Below are positions 34,579-43,831 of a stretch of DNA of 64,000 bases, in pieces. Position 1 is the first letter of the stretch. Each line of letters starts with the position of its first letter. Made by a program: the position numbers and the translations under genes. The stretch comes from Streptomyces sp. CB01201 (GTDB taxonomy: Bacteria > Actinomycetota > Actinomycetes > Streptomycetales > Streptomycetaceae): NCBI RefSeq assembly GCF_002803085.1, contig NZ_NNBJ01000007.1, forward strand, positions 1-64,000, read 5' to 3'. The notes under the pieces are model-generated. The model made no database searches and was not told the DNA's origin. It worked only from the letters and a program-made list of their open reading frames with translations.

Positions 34579-36291
34579 TCATTTGACGTCCGCCGTCCGC
34601 CCCGCCTCCCCCACCCCCGACACCCCGGCCACCTCAGCCCCAGCCCCGCCCACACCACCACCGGCACCAGCCCCACCAGAACCAGAACCAGAACCAGAAC
34701 CCGCACCCGCACCGGAGCCCGCACCCCGCCCCGCCCCACCCCGTACCGCATCCGCCGCCGCGAACAGTTCCTCCGGCTGCACCCCGTTGAACGCCGCGAC
34801 CAGATGACCGTCGGGCCGCACCAGAAGCACCGCATGGGCCGGAGCCCCCGGATAGTCCTCCGCGACCAGCAGCTCCGCATCCAGCGGAAGAGCACCCACC
34901 GCCGCGTCCAGAGCCGGCATCACCCCCGCCGTCAACCAGTGGCGGCGATCCCACACACCCGTACCCGGCGCCACCAGAACCACCAGCAGCCTGCCCCGGC
35001 CCAGCCGGTCCCGCAGCGGCACCGTCGCACCGTCGGGCGCCATCACCGGCACATCCGCCACCGGCCCACCCGACTCCGTACCCACCACAAGATGCGACGC
35101 GGCCGGCCCCGGAGCCAGCGGCGAATCCGGATAGGCCGGGGGAGCGCCCAGCGGCCCCCGCCCCAGATGACCGTCCGTCACCAGCGCGTCATGCCCCCGC
35201 GCCGTCCCCGGAACCCAACCCCGCAACCCCGCCCCGCCCCGCAGAATCGGCAACGACTGGTCCGCCGCACGCAGCCGGGCCGCGACCGCCGAACGCCGCT
35301 CCGCCTGATAACTGTCCAGAAGCCCCTCCGCCGCCCCGTGATGCCACACCCGGGCCAGCTTCCACGCCAGGTTCTGCGCGTCCCGCAGACCCTCGTCCAG
35401 AGCCTGCGTGCCCAGCGCACCCAGCAGATGCGCCGCATCCCCCGCCAAGAACGCCCGCCGCACCCGCCAACGCCGCGCCAACCGGTGATGCACCGTATGC
35501 ACACCCGTGTCCAACAACTCGTACGGCCCCGCCTCACCGCACCAACCCGCCAGCGTGTCCCGGATCCGGCCCACCAGAGCATCCGGCGTGACCAGCTCCG
35601 CACGCGGCGGAAGCAACCAGTCCAACCGCCACACACCATCGCGCAGCGGCCGCGCCGTCACCTCGTCACCCCCCGCCCGCCATGGCGGCAACCGATGGGA
35701 CAACGCCTCACCCGGCCACGGAAGTTCCGTACGCAAGGCCACAACCGCCTGACGCTCCACCGCGGTTCGCCCCGTGAACCGCACATCCAGCAGCTTGCGC
35801 ACCGTCGAGCGGGCACCGTCGCAGCCGACCGCGAAACTCCCCCGCCACCACGTCCCGCCCGGCCCCGACGTATGCGCCGACACACCCTCCGCGTCCTGCT
35901 CCAACGCGTCCAGACGGCTGTGCGTGACGATCCGCACCAGACCCGACGCCGTCACCGCCTCCCGCAACCCCCGGGTCAACGCATGCTGCGGCACATGCAC
36001 CGGCGACGGCCCCCCGGCCCGCCCCTCACCGAACTCCACATGACGCAGCAACCGACCACGCCGCATCGACCGCCACGCCACCCAGCGGGCCCCCTCGTCC
36101 CGCACCGCCGCGCATCCCAGACCCGCCACGAACGACGCGATGTCCGGCCGCAGCACGACCGTCCGCACCCCACGGGGCTCCTCCTTGCCGGGCCCCTCGT
36201 CCAGCACGACGGACGGCACGCCCTGCGCGGCCAGCGACAGAGCGAGGGCCAGTCCCACCGGACCCGCCCCGACGACGATCACCGGGTCCAC
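34579..36291 (-). CDS. FAD-dependent aromatic-type monooxygenase with low-complexity tail
   Basis: A 570-residue class A flavoprotein hydroxylase. The FAD motifs are GxGxxG in 'VVGAGPVGLALALSLA' (residues 5-20), DG motif 'VGCDGARSTVR' and GD motif 'AFLAGDAAHLLGALGTQALDEGLRDAQNLAWKL'. A thioredoxin-like C-terminal domain ends near 'VRPDGHLVAAFNGVQPEELF'. The final ~60 residues are Gly/Ala/Ser low complexity, encoded by short tandem repeats. The substrate is unknown. GTG at 36291 has GGGAG 7 nt upstream; the open frame continues 104 codons further without family similarity. It is 143 nt downstream of gluD and may be read through from it. Confidence 0.87.
   Translation of the reverse strand: MDPVIVVGAGPVGLALALSLAAQGVPSVVLDEGPGKEEPRGVRTVVLRPDIASFVAGLGCAAVRDEGARWVAWRSMRRGRLLRHVEFGEGRAGGPSPVHVPQHALTRGLREAVTASGLVRIVTHSRLDALEQDAEGVSAHTSGPGGTWWRGSFAVGCDGARSTVRKLLDVRFTGRTAVERQAVVALRTELPWPGEALSHRLPPWRAGGDEVTARPLRDGVWRLDWLLPPRAELVTPDALVGRIRDTLAGWCGEAGPYELLDTGVHTVHHRLARRWRVRRAFLAGDAAHLLGALGTQALDEGLRDAQNLAWKLARVWHHGAAEGLLDSYQAERRSAVAARLRAADQSLPILRGGAGLRGWVPGTARGHDALVTDGHLGRGPLGAPPAYPDSPLAPGPAASHLVVGTESGGPVADVPVMAPDGATVPLRDRLGRGRLLVVLVAPGTGVWDRRHWLTAGVMPALDAAVGALPLDAELLVAEDYPGAPAHAVLLVRPDGHLVAAFNGVQPEELFAAADAVRGGAGRGAGSGAGAGSGSGSGSGGAGAGGGVGGAGAEVAGVSGVGEAGRTADVK
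34675..34698. repeat. ACCAGA hexanucleotide, four copies
   Basis: Four perfect ACCAGA units, followed by ACCCGC twice, lie in the 3' end of the FAD monooxygenase gene and encode its Gly-Ser tail. Hexamer changes keep the frame. Confidence 0.9.
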
Positions 36292-36434
36292 GGCGTGACT
36301 CCCAGGACACGGCGGGACGGCTTGCAGGTGGCGCGGAGAACCCGGTGCACGATCACAGAACGTATGCAACCCACTGCGCGTGCTTGCGTCAAGTGACGGA
36401 GGCAGCGACGCGAACGCCACTGCCTCATATGCCG

Positions 36435-37346
36435 TCAGTTCGTCGCGGCAGGCGCCACATCCGGCCCATCGGCCCCGTCCCCGGCCGGCGTCGAACCGGA
36501 CCCGTCCCCGGTGACCGGAGCCGCCGCCGCCATCGCGATCCCCGTCTTCGCCCGACGGCCCCGCTTCTCGATCCACGTGGCCAGCGCCGAAAGCAGCAGA
36601 CACATCGCCACATAGATCGTGCCGATCACCACGATCGTCGACACATACGGATACTGGCCGTTGACCTGCGTATTGCTCGCGATCAGACGAGCCGTCTGCA
36701 ACAGCTCCGGATACAGGATGATGAAGCCCAGAGACGTGTCCTTCAGGGTCACCACCAGCTGGCTGATGATCGTCGGCAGCATCGCACGCACCGCCTGCGG
36801 CATCAGCACACTGACCATGACCTGCGTCTTGCTCATCCCCAGCGCGTACGCCGCCTCACGCTGCCCCCGGGGCACCGCGTTCACCCCCGCACGCAGCACC
36901 TCCGCCTGCACACACCCGTTGTAGATCGACAGGCCGAGCGCCAGCGCCCACATCGAGTAGTCGGTGAGGAAACCGATCCACACCGCGTAGATCGTGATCA
37001 GCAGCGGGATCGAACGGAACAGCTCGATGAACGCCGTCGCCGCCCACCGCACCGGCCCGTGGTCCGAGAGCCGGCCCACCGCCAGCACCACACCCAGCAC
37101 CAGCGAACCCACCGCCGCCAGACCGAACGCCTTCAACGTGGCGAGCACCGCCTCGGCGATGTTCTGCCGGATCCCCGCATAGTTGAAGATGTCCCACATG
37201 CCGTAGGCGAGATCGCCCTTCGCCGACAGCCGCACCACGGCCACCACGACCAGCGCCAGCAGCGCGAACGAACCCACCACCGCGTACACGCGGTTGCGGA
37301 TGACGGCCTTGGGGCCCGGGGCGTCGTACAGAACGCTGGCACTCAT
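36435..37346 (-). CDS. gluD: Glutamate ABC transporter permease GluD
   Basis: A 303-residue permease of the polar amino acid type with about five membrane helices and the EAA loop 'EVLRAGVNAVPRGQREAAYALGMSKTQ'. The HisMQ-type start 'NIAEAVLATLKAFGLAAVGSLVLGVVLAV' is present. A ~35-residue Gly/Asp/Pro-rich C-tail is additional. The ATG overlaps the gluC stop by 4 nt (ATGA). Together with GluA, GluB and GluC it imports glutamate. Confidence 0.9.
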   Translation of the reverse strand: MSASVLYDAPGPKAVIRNRVYAVVGSFALLALVVVAVVRLSAKGDLAYGMWDIFNYAGIRQNIAEAVLATLKAFGLAAVGSLVLGVVLAVGRLSDHGPVRWAATAFIELFRSIPLLITIYAVWIGFLTDYSMWALALGLSIYNGCVQAEVLRAGVNAVPRGQREAAYALGMSKTQVMVSVLMPQAVRAMLPTIISQLVVTLKDTSLGFIILYPELLQTARLIASNTQVNGQYPYVSTIVVIGTIYVAMCLLLSALATWIEKRGRRAKTGIAMAAAAPVTGDGSGSTPAGDGADGPDVAPAATN

Positions 37347-37990
37347 CGGGCGACCTCCATGCGGCGCTCCAGAAGACGGAAGAGACCGCTCATCGCGAAC
37401 GTGACGACCAGATAGCCCAGAGCCACCCACAGGAAGACCGGCACGATGTCGTAGCCCTGGTCACTCATCAGCTTCTGCCAGCCGAACAACTCGGTCACGC
37501 TGAACGCACCCGCGATCGCCGAGTTCTTCGTCAGCGCGATGAAGATCGAACTCAGCGGCGGGATGACCGTCCGGGTGGCCTGCGGCAGCACGATCACACT
37601 CAGGGTCTGCGTGAAACTCATCCCGATCGAACGAGCCGCCTCCGCCTGCCCCAGCGGCACCGTACTGATGCCTGACCGCACCGCCTCGCACACGAACGAC
37701 GCCGTGTAGAAACCCAGCGCCAGCGAACCCAGCAGGAACGGACTCATACCGGGGAAGAAGATCTCCGGCACGACGAAGAAGAAGACCAGGAACAGCAGCG
37801 TCAGCGGCGTGTTGCGCAGCAACGTCACCCAGGCCGTCCCGAAGAACCGCAGCGGCGGCACGGGCGACACCCGGAAACCGGCGAGCAGCAGGCCGAGGAC
37901 CAGGGCGATGACCGAACTGACGGCGGTGATCTCCACGGTGCCTATGAAGCCGTCGCGGAACTCCGCGAAATGGTCGAGCAGTACGTTCAT
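37343..37990 (-). CDS. gluC: Glutamate ABC transporter permease GluC
   Basis: A 215-residue polar amino acid permease with 'GFIGTVEITAVSSVIALVLGLLLAG', helix 'TLLFLVFFFVVPEIFF' and the EAA loop 'EAVRSGISTVPLGQAEAARSIGMSFTQ'. It forms the membrane channel with GluD. The ATG at 37990 has GGAG about 6 nt upstream. It follows gluB by 113 nt in the leftward gluABCD operon. Confidence 0.9.
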   Translation of the reverse strand: MNVLLDHFAEFRDGFIGTVEITAVSSVIALVLGLLLAGFRVSPVPPLRFFGTAWVTLLRNTPLTLLFLVFFFVVPEIFFPGMSPFLLGSLALGFYTASFVCEAVRSGISTVPLGQAEAARSIGMSFTQTLSVIVLPQATRTVIPPLSSIFIALTKNSAIAGAFSVTELFGWQKLMSDQGYDIVPVFLWVALGYLVVTFAMSGLFRLLERRMEVAR

Positions 37991-38103
37991 GAGGTCTCCG
38001 CGTCGGCGGGCAGCGGCTGGGGCATCGATCGGGACAACGGGTGGGACATGCAACAGGGCCCGGCGCCCCGCACCGCGGTACGGGGCGCCTCGGGCCGCGC
38101 CGC

Positions 38104-39024
38104 TCAGTAACGGGCGACGGCCGGCGGAGCCTGGTACGTCGAACCGGACAGGCCGAGCGTGGCGTCGTAGATCTTCTTGTACGTGCCGTCCTGCTCGTGC
38201 TTCTCCAGCGCGCTGTCGATGAAGTCACGCAGCGCCTTGTCGTCCTTGTTCATGCCGATGCCGTACGGCTCCTCGGTGAACGGCTTGCCGACGACGCGCA
38301 GCTTGCCGGAGTTCTTCGCGGCGTAGCCCTTCAGGATCGCGTCGTCCGTGGTGACCGCGTCGACCTGCTTGGACAAGAGCTGCTGCACACAGTCCGAGTA
38401 CTTCGACAGCTCGACCACGGACGCGCCGTACTCGGGCTTCTTGATCTCCTGGAGCGGCGTGGAGCCGACGATCGAGCAGACCTTCTTGCCCTTCACCGCG
38501 TCCTTGCCGGTGATCGAGGTGTCGCCCTGGCGCACCAGGAGATCGGCGCCGGCCTTGTAGTACGGGCCCGCGAACCCGACCTGCTGCTTACGCTTGTCGT
38601 TGATCGTGTACGTGCCGACGTAGTAGTCGACCTGGCCCTTGGAGATCGCCGTCTCACGCACACCGGAGTCCACGGTCTTCCACTCGATCTGGTCGGCCTT
38701 GAAGCCCAGATCGGCGGCGATCATCTTGGCGATCTCGACGTCGAAGCCGGAACGCTCCTTGGTCGACTGGTCCTCGAAACCGAGGTAGGGCTGGTCGGCC
38801 TTCGAGCCGATGACGAGCTTGCCGCGCGCCTTGGCCGCCTTGAGGGTCGGCGAGTCGAGCGTGACGTTCGAGGCGACGGTGTACGTCGGCAACTGCGGCG
38901 CGCCGCTGGAACCGGGCTGGGCGGACTGCTTGTCACCGGCGGAGCCGGACTTGCCGCCACAGGCGGTCGCGGTCAGGGCGAACACGGCGATCGCCGCGAC
39001 GGCGGCGGACTTGCGGAGCATCAT
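38104..39024 (-). CDS. gluB: Glutamate-binding lipoprotein GluB
   Basis: A 306-residue extracellular solute-binding protein of family 3. The lipoprotein signal 'AAVAAIAVFALTATAC' puts the lipidated Cys at about residue 22. The binding-domain signatures are 'GKLVIGSKADQPYLGFED', 'SGFDVEIAKMIAADLGF' and 'VDYYVGTYTINDKRKQQVGFAGPYY'. ATG at 39024 chosen because AAGGA lies 9 nt upstream; an ATG one codon later and one at 39033 are alternatives. The spacer to gluA is 335 nt and repetitive. Confidence 0.9.
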   Translation of the reverse strand: MMLRKSAAVAAIAVFALTATACGGKSGSAGDKQSAQPGSSGAPQLPTYTVASNVTLDSPTLKAAKARGKLVIGSKADQPYLGFEDQSTKERSGFDVEIAKMIAADLGFKADQIEWKTVDSGVRETAISKGQVDYYVGTYTINDKRKQQVGFAGPYYKAGADLLVRQGDTSITGKDAVKGKKVCSIVGSTPLQEIKKPEYGASVVELSKYSDCVQQLLSKQVDAVTTDDAILKGYAAKNSGKLRVVGKPFTEEPYGIGMNKDDKALRDFIDSALEKHEQDGTYKKIYDATLGLSGSTYQAPPAVARY

Positions 39025-39359
39025 GGCGAACATTCCTTGTGTCGTTGGTCGTTGGTCGTCATCGGTGGGCCGGTGGCCGGTCGGGTCGGACGATCCACAA
39101 CTGCCCGGTATCGAACTGCCCAGTATCGAGAGCCAGTTGACGTTGGATTCCGTCGTCTGTCATCTGTTATCTGTCATCCGTCGGCCGTCACACCCGCCAT
39201 CTGCCGACTGCTGCCCGAGGGGCCTCGGCCTCCGCGGTCGGCCGACCACTGGCCAGGGCCGGTGGTCGGTAGCCGGTGGTCAGAAATCGGAAATCAGAAG
39301 TCAGTACTCGTCAGGTGTCAGACACCCGGCGTCAGGCGTCAGGCGTCAGGCGTCAGGCG
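39025..39359. other. Repeat-rich gluA-gluB spacer
   Basis: This 335-nt intra-operon spacer is full of short degenerate direct repeats: GTCGTTGGTC twice near 39041, CTGTCATC-like units at 39156-39182, and a perfect 7-bp tandem array at the gluA end. No gene is seen. It may carry a processing site or internal terminator, since binding-protein genes are often expressed more highly than the rest of the operon. Confidence 0.6.
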
Positions 39360-39362
39360 TCA
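39328..39362. repeat. Perfect 7-bp tandem repeat (GGCGTCA x5) covering the gluA stop codon
   Basis: Five identical GGCGTCA units run from 39328 to 39362. The last unit contains the reverse complement of the gluA TGA stop codon, so slippage here could change the 3' untranslated region but not the protein. Confidence 0.95.
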
Positions 39363-40145
39363 GTGGTGCAGGATCTTCGAGAGGAAGTCCTTCGCCCGGT
39401 CGCTGCGCGGGTTGCTGAAGAACTGGTCGGGCGTGGCCTCCTCGACGATCTTGCCGTCGGCCATGAAGACGACCCGGTTGGCCGCGGAGCGGGCGAAGCC
39501 CATCTCGTGCGTGACCACGACCATCGTCATCCCGTCCCGCGCCAACTGCTGCATGACCTCAAGGACCTCGTTGATCATCTCCGGGTCCAGCGCCGAGGTG
39601 GGCTCGTCGAAGAGCATCACCTTCGGGTCCATCGCCAACGCCCTTGCGATCGCCACGCGTTGCTGCTGGCCGCCCGAAAGCTGTGCCGGGTACTTGTCGG
39701 CCTGCGTCCCGACGCCGACCCGGTCGAGCAGCGTCCGCGCCTTCTGCTCGGCGCTCTGCTTGTCGGCCTTGCGCACCTTCACCTGGCCCAGCATGACGTT
39801 CTCAAGGACCGTCTTGTGCGCGAACAGGTTGAACGACTGGAAGACCATGCCGACATCGGCCCGCAGCCGCGCCAGTTCCCGGCCCTCCTGGGGCAGCGGC
39901 CTGCCGTCGATCGAGATCGCCCCGGAGTCGATCGTCTCCAGGCGGTTGATGGTGCGGCACAGCGTGGACTTCCCGGACCCGGACGGCCCGATGACGACGA
40001 CGACCTCGCCCCGGGCGATGGTCAGGTCGATGTCCTGGAGCACGTGCAGCGCGCCGAAGTGCTTGTTGACGTTGTTCAGCACGACCAGGTCGCCCGACGC
40101 GGGTGCCGCGTCCTCGGTCCCCTTGGCCACTGATACTCCGCTCAT
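39360..40145 (-). CDS. gluA: Glutamate ABC transporter ATPase GluA
   Basis: A 261-residue amino acid-type ABC ATPase: Walker A 'GPSGSGKST', Q-loop 'MVFQSFNLFAHKT', signature 'LSGGQQQR', Walker B 'VMLFDEPTSALDPE' and switch 'VTHEMGFA'. ATG at 40145, with GAAG about 6 nt upstream. It is the first gene of gluABCD (leftward) and is divergent from gluR, whose product is expected to control it. Confidence 0.93.
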   Translation of the reverse strand: MSGVSVAKGTEDAAPASGDLVVLNNVNKHFGALHVLQDIDLTIARGEVVVVIGPSGSGKSTLCRTINRLETIDSGAISIDGRPLPQEGRELARLRADVGMVFQSFNLFAHKTVLENVMLGQVKVRKADKQSAEQKARTLLDRVGVGTQADKYPAQLSGGQQQRVAIARALAMDPKVMLFDEPTSALDPEMINEVLEVMQQLARDGMTMVVVTHEMGFARSAANRVVFMADGKIVEEATPDQFFSNPRSDRAKDFLSKILHH

Positions 40146-40438
40146 CGGCTTCTTGCTCCGTCCCACTCGGTTGGGGAGGACCGTAGTGGTGAGTTGTGAC
40201 CAGCGTCATTACATCTGAGCGGAACTTGAGGATAACGATCTGGTCGCGCGGCGGCACTCTGGGTGAGCGCACCGCCCGGCGAATACCGGCTGCGTAACGG
40301 ATGGTGCGAAGGGGCGGGCGCCCCCTTGACCGATGTGGCGACCATGGGCGTGTATTCGGGGGTACGTGCCGCGATGCGGCCGATGAACACTTCGTGCGCG
40401 GGTCCCGACGGGTCGCGGCGCAGCCAGGGAGGGGGGCC

Positions 40439-41140
40439 ATGAGACTGCTGCTCGTCGAGGACGACGACCACGTCGCCGCCGCCCTGTCCGCCGTCCTCGC
40501 CAAGCACGGCTTCGAGGTGAAGCACGCCCGCAACGGCGAAGAGGCGCTCCAGGCGCTCCTTCCTGACGAGCACTGCGCCAAACCCCCCTTCGGCGTGGTC
40601 CTGCTCGACCTCGGACTGCCCGACCAGGACGGCTACGAGGTCTGCGGCAAGATCCGCAAGCGCACGTCCATCCCGGTGATCATGGTGACCGCGCGCGCCG
40701 ACGTCCGCTCCCGCATCCACGGGCTGAACCTCGGCGCCGACGACTACGTGGTCAAGCCCTATGACACCGGCGAACTCATCGCCCGCATCCACGCCGTCAT
40801 CCGCCGCCCCCCGCCCGGCGCGCGGCCCGAGGTCGCCGACACCGCCCTGCGCTTCGGCCGCGTCCAGATCGAACTGCCCACCCGCCGCGTCAGCGTCGAC
40901 GGCGAGGGCGTCCAGCTGACCCGCAAGGAGTTCGACCTGCTCGCACTCCTCGCCCAGCGCCCCGGCGTCGTCTTCCGCCGGGAACAGATCATCAGCGAGG
41001 TGTGGCGCACCAGTTGGGAAGGGACCGGCCGCACCCTCGAAGTGCACGTCGCGTCCCTGCGCTCCAAACTGCACATGCCCGCACTGATCGAGACCGTGCG
41101 CGGCGTCGGCTACCGGCTCGTCGCGCCGGCCGCCCTCTGA
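40439..41140 (+). CDS. gluR: OmpR-family response regulator GluR
   Basis: A 233-residue regulator with receiver ('LLVEDDDHV', phospho-Asp in 'VVLLDLGLPDQDGYE', 'VKPYD') and winged-helix DNA-binding domain ('LTRKEFDLLALLAQRPGVVFRREQI', 'EVHVASLRSKL', 'IETVRGVGYRL'). ATG at 40439 has AGGGAGGGGGG just upstream. Position divergent from gluABCD matches the S. coelicolor GluR-GluK system that senses extracellular glutamate and activates its uptake (recalled literature). The 293-nt gap to gluA should hold its operator. Confidence 0.88.
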   Translation: MRLLLVEDDDHVAAALSAVLAKHGFEVKHARNGEEALQALLPDEHCAKPPFGVVLLDLGLPDQDGYEVCGKIRKRTSIPVIMVTARADVRSRIHGLNLGADDYVVKPYDTGELIARIHAVIRRPPPGARPEVADTALRFGRVQIELPTRRVSVDGEGVQLTRKEFDLLALLAQRPGVVFRREQIISEVWRTSWEGTGRTLEVHVASLRSKLHMPALIETVRGVGYRLVAPAAL

Positions 41141-41155
41141 GCCCCGAGAAGCCCG

Positions 41156-42559
41156 GTGCGCACGCGACTTCTCCCGCTCCTCATCTTCCTGCTCGCCCTC
41201 GTCCTGGTCGCCTTCGGCTTCCCGCTCGCCCTGAGCGTGGCCCACGCACAGCAGCAGGCGGTGGTCATCGACCGCATCGACGACACCGCGCGCTTCGCCG
41301 CCCTGGCCCAGTTCGTCACCGCCCCCGACGGCAACGACACCAACAGCGCGGAACGGCTCACCACGCTGGAGGAGGAACTGTCGCGCTACTCGACCCTGTA
41401 CGGGATCAAGGCCGGCGTCTTCTTCCGCAACGGCAGCGCCATGGCCAGTGCCCCCGCGGGCTGGCAGGTACCGGCGAAGGGCCAGGGATATCTCGCCTTC
41501 CACGAGGCGCTCGCCGGCCGCCGCAGCCACGACCCGGCCCAGGTCTGGCCCTGGCAGAGCGGCCGCCTCGTCGTGGCCTCGCCGGTGGTGCGGGAGGGCG
41601 ACGTCATCGCGGTCGTGGTCACCGACTCGCCCACCGGAAGCATGCGCTCCAACACCCTGCGCGGCTGGCTGCTCATCGGGGCGGGCGAACTGGCGGCGAT
41701 GCTGCTCGCGTTCGGCGCGGCGGTCCGCCTCACCGGCTGGGTGCTCAGGCCCGTACGTGTCCTGGACGCCGTCACCCACGACATCGCCACCGGACGCATG
41801 AACTCCCGCGTCGCCGCCGCCGGCGGGCCCCCCGAACTCCGCCGGCTGGCTCACTCGTTCAACGAGATGGCCGACAACGTCGAGGAAGTCCTGGAGCAGC
41901 AGCGCGCGTTCGTCGCCGACGCCTCCCACCAACTGCGCAACCCGCTGTCCGCGCTGCTGCTCCGCATCGAGCTGCTCGCCCTCGAACTCCCCGAGGGCAA
42001 CGAGGAGATCGCCTCGGTACGCACCGAGGGCAAGCGCCTGGCGCAGGTACTCGACGACCTGCTGGGGCTCGCCCTCGCGGAGCACGCGGCAGCCGACCTC
42101 CAGCTCATCGACATCGGGGCGCTGGCGGGGGAGCGGGTCGCCGCCTGGCGGCCGCTCGCCGAGGACAGGGGCGTACGGCTGCTCGCGGACGGCGCGGCCG
42201 CCGCGACCGGCTGGGCGGACCCGGTGGCGCTGTCCAGCGCGCTCGACGCGGTGATCGACAACGCGCTGAAGTTCACGCCCGAGGGCGAGGACGTCACGGT
42301 GGCCGTCGGCGTGTGGGGCCCTCGGGTCAGCGTGACGGTGACCGACCGCGGGCCCGGTCTCACCGACGAGGAACTGGGCCGCGTCGGCGACCGCTTCTGG
42401 CGCGCGGGCCGCCACCAGAACGTCAAGGGCTCCGGCCTCGGCCTCTCCATCGCCCGCACCCTGCTCGCGGCCGGCGGCGGAACGATCGCCTACGCCCACC
42501 ACGAGCCGAACGGACTGCGGGTGACGGTCACGGTGCCGCGTACGCAGCCGGAGGGGTGA
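41156..42559 (+). CDS. gluK: Sensor histidine kinase GluK
   Basis: A 467-residue membrane kinase with N-terminal helix ('LLIFLLALVLVAFGFPLALS'), an extracytoplasmic sensor of about 130 residues and a second helix ('WLLIGAGELAAMLLAFGAAV'). HAMP ('RPVRVLDAVTHDIATG'), HisKA ('FVADASHQLRNPLSALL') and HATPase_c ('DNALKFT', 'DRGPGL', 'GSGLGLSIA') follow. The GTG start is 15 nt after gluR, so they form an operon. Paired with GluR, it is expected to sense glutamate. Confidence 0.88.
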   Translation: MRTRLLPLLIFLLALVLVAFGFPLALSVAHAQQQAVVIDRIDDTARFAALAQFVTAPDGNDTNSAERLTTLEEELSRYSTLYGIKAGVFFRNGSAMASAPAGWQVPAKGQGYLAFHEALAGRRSHDPAQVWPWQSGRLVVASPVVREGDVIAVVVTDSPTGSMRSNTLRGWLLIGAGELAAMLLAFGAAVRLTGWVLRPVRVLDAVTHDIATGRMNSRVAAAGGPPELRRLAHSFNEMADNVEEVLEQQRAFVADASHQLRNPLSALLLRIELLALELPEGNEEIASVRTEGKRLAQVLDDLLGLALAEHAAADLQLIDIGALAGERVAAWRPLAEDRGVRLLADGAAAATGWADPVALSSALDAVIDNALKFTPEGEDVTVAVGVWGPRVSVTVTDRGPGLTDEELGRVGDRFWRAGRHQNVKGSGLGLSIARTLLAAGGGTIAYAHHEPNGLRVTVTVPRTQPEG

Positions 42560-42694
42560 GGAGCGCCGAAGAGGGGGCCGCAGGGTGAGTGACTGACAGA
42601 TGTCAGATGTCGTCGGTCCCTACCCGGTCGTCAGCCGGACCCCGACCCACGGCCGCCATCACGGTCGCCATAACGGCCGCCATCTCGGCCACCC

Positions 42695-43690
42695 TCACGG
42701 TTTCACCGACCGGTAGTAGTCCCGCGCCCCGTCGTGCAACGGCAGCGGCGCCGTGTAGATCGCCGTGCGCAGGTCCACCAACTGGGCCGCGTGCACTTCC
42801 CGTCCGATCCGGTCGCGGCTGTTTATCACGGTACGGGTGAACCCCTCGGTGAGTGCCGCGTTCGTGCGATCCGTGGTGACCAGGAGGTTCGCCACGGCGA
42901 TCGTCGGCACGGGAACGCCCCGCTGGGCCTTGGGGTACGCGTCGGCGGGCATGGTCGCCGCCCGGTAGTAGCCGGTGCTGCCGTCCGCCTTGTGCAGGGC
43001 CGACACCAGCTCGGCGAGCGGCACGAGCCGGATCGGGTACGCCTCGGAGAGTCGGAGGACGGCCGTGGTCGGCAGGCCCCCGGACCAGAAGAACGCGTCG
43101 ATCCGGTGCTGCCGCAGCAGGTCGGGCATGGTGTCGATGCCGGCGGGGACGGGGGTGATGTCGTGCTGCGGGTCCAGTCCGGCGGCCGGCAGCAGCCGGT
43201 CGGCGAGCAGCCTGACGCCGGAGCCCGCCTGACCGACGGCGACCCGCTTGCCGCGCAGGTCGGCCACCGATCGCACCGGGGAGTCCTGGGGCACCACCAG
43301 CTGCACGTAGTCGTCGTACAGCCGGGCGCAGCCGCGCAGCAGATCGGCGCCGGGCCTGTTGTCCTTGCGGAACTTGTCGACGGAGTCGGCGGTGGCGATG
43401 GTGAAGTCGGAGGTGCCGTTGGCCAGGCGCGCCAGGTTCTCCTGGGAGCCCTGGCTGGTGCGGAGGCTGACCTGGACCTTGGGGAGGTCGGAGGCCAGCG
43501 CTTGTTGCAGCAGTTCGCCGTAGCGCTGGTAGACCCCGGTGCGTACCCCCGTGCTGAAGTCGATCCTGCCGGCGGGGGAGCGTCCGCCGAGCGGCAGCAG
43601 CCACCACAGGAGCAGCCCGAGGACGGCCGCGAAGGCCGCGGCCGCGGTCAGGACGCGGCGGCGGTGGAGCCGGGGCAGGGCGGGGAGCAT
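42695..43690 (-). CDS. TAXI-family (TRAP-type) solute-binding protein
   Basis: A 331-residue protein with an N-terminal membrane or signal segment ('VLTAAAAFAAVLGLLLWWLL') and a TAXI/NMT1-like binding domain: 'DFSTGVRTGVYQRYGELL', 'DFTIATADSV', 'DLRGKRVAVGQAGSGVRLLA' and 'IDAFFWSGGLPTTA'. TRAP permease genes normally accompany such proteins but none is near, so the partner is unknown. Convergent with gluK (136-nt gap). An open frame upstream to 46003 is antisense to miaB and was disregarded. ATG at 43690. Confidence 0.85.
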   Translation of the reverse strand: MLPALPRLHRRRVLTAAAAFAAVLGLLLWWLLPLGGRSPAGRIDFSTGVRTGVYQRYGELLQQALASDLPKVQVSLRTSQGSQENLARLANGTSDFTIATADSVDKFRKDNRPGADLLRGCARLYDDYVQLVVPQDSPVRSVADLRGKRVAVGQAGSGVRLLADRLLPAAGLDPQHDITPVPAGIDTMPDLLRQHRIDAFFWSGGLPTTAVLRLSEAYPIRLVPLAELVSALHKADGSTGYYRAATMPADAYPKAQRGVPVPTIAVANLLVTTDRTNAALTEGFTRTVINSRDRIGREVHAAQLVDLRTAIYTAPLPLHDGARDYYRSVKP

Positions 43691-43819
43691 GGCTGGATCC
43701 TGCCAGTTCCCCGCCCGCCAGGACCAGGGGTGGCGGGCCGTGGACACGGCTGGGCCCGCGGCCGGTGTCCACCGCGGCTCCCGTACGCGGCCGCCGCGTC
43801 TGCGCTTGATCGGAGCGCT

Positions 43820-43825
43820 TACCCT
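43820..43825 (+). promoter_or_regulatory. -10 hexamer for leaderless miaB
   Basis: TACCCT lies 6 nt before the miaB GTG and no ribosome site is present, indicating a leaderless mRNA. Confidence 0.5.
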
Positions 43826-43831
43826 GGACGG

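Noticed and set aside
36292..36603. 104-codon N-terminal extension of the FAD monooxygenase
   Set aside because: Flavoproteins of this class start a few residues before the GxGxxG motif, and GGGAG precedes the GTG at 36291.
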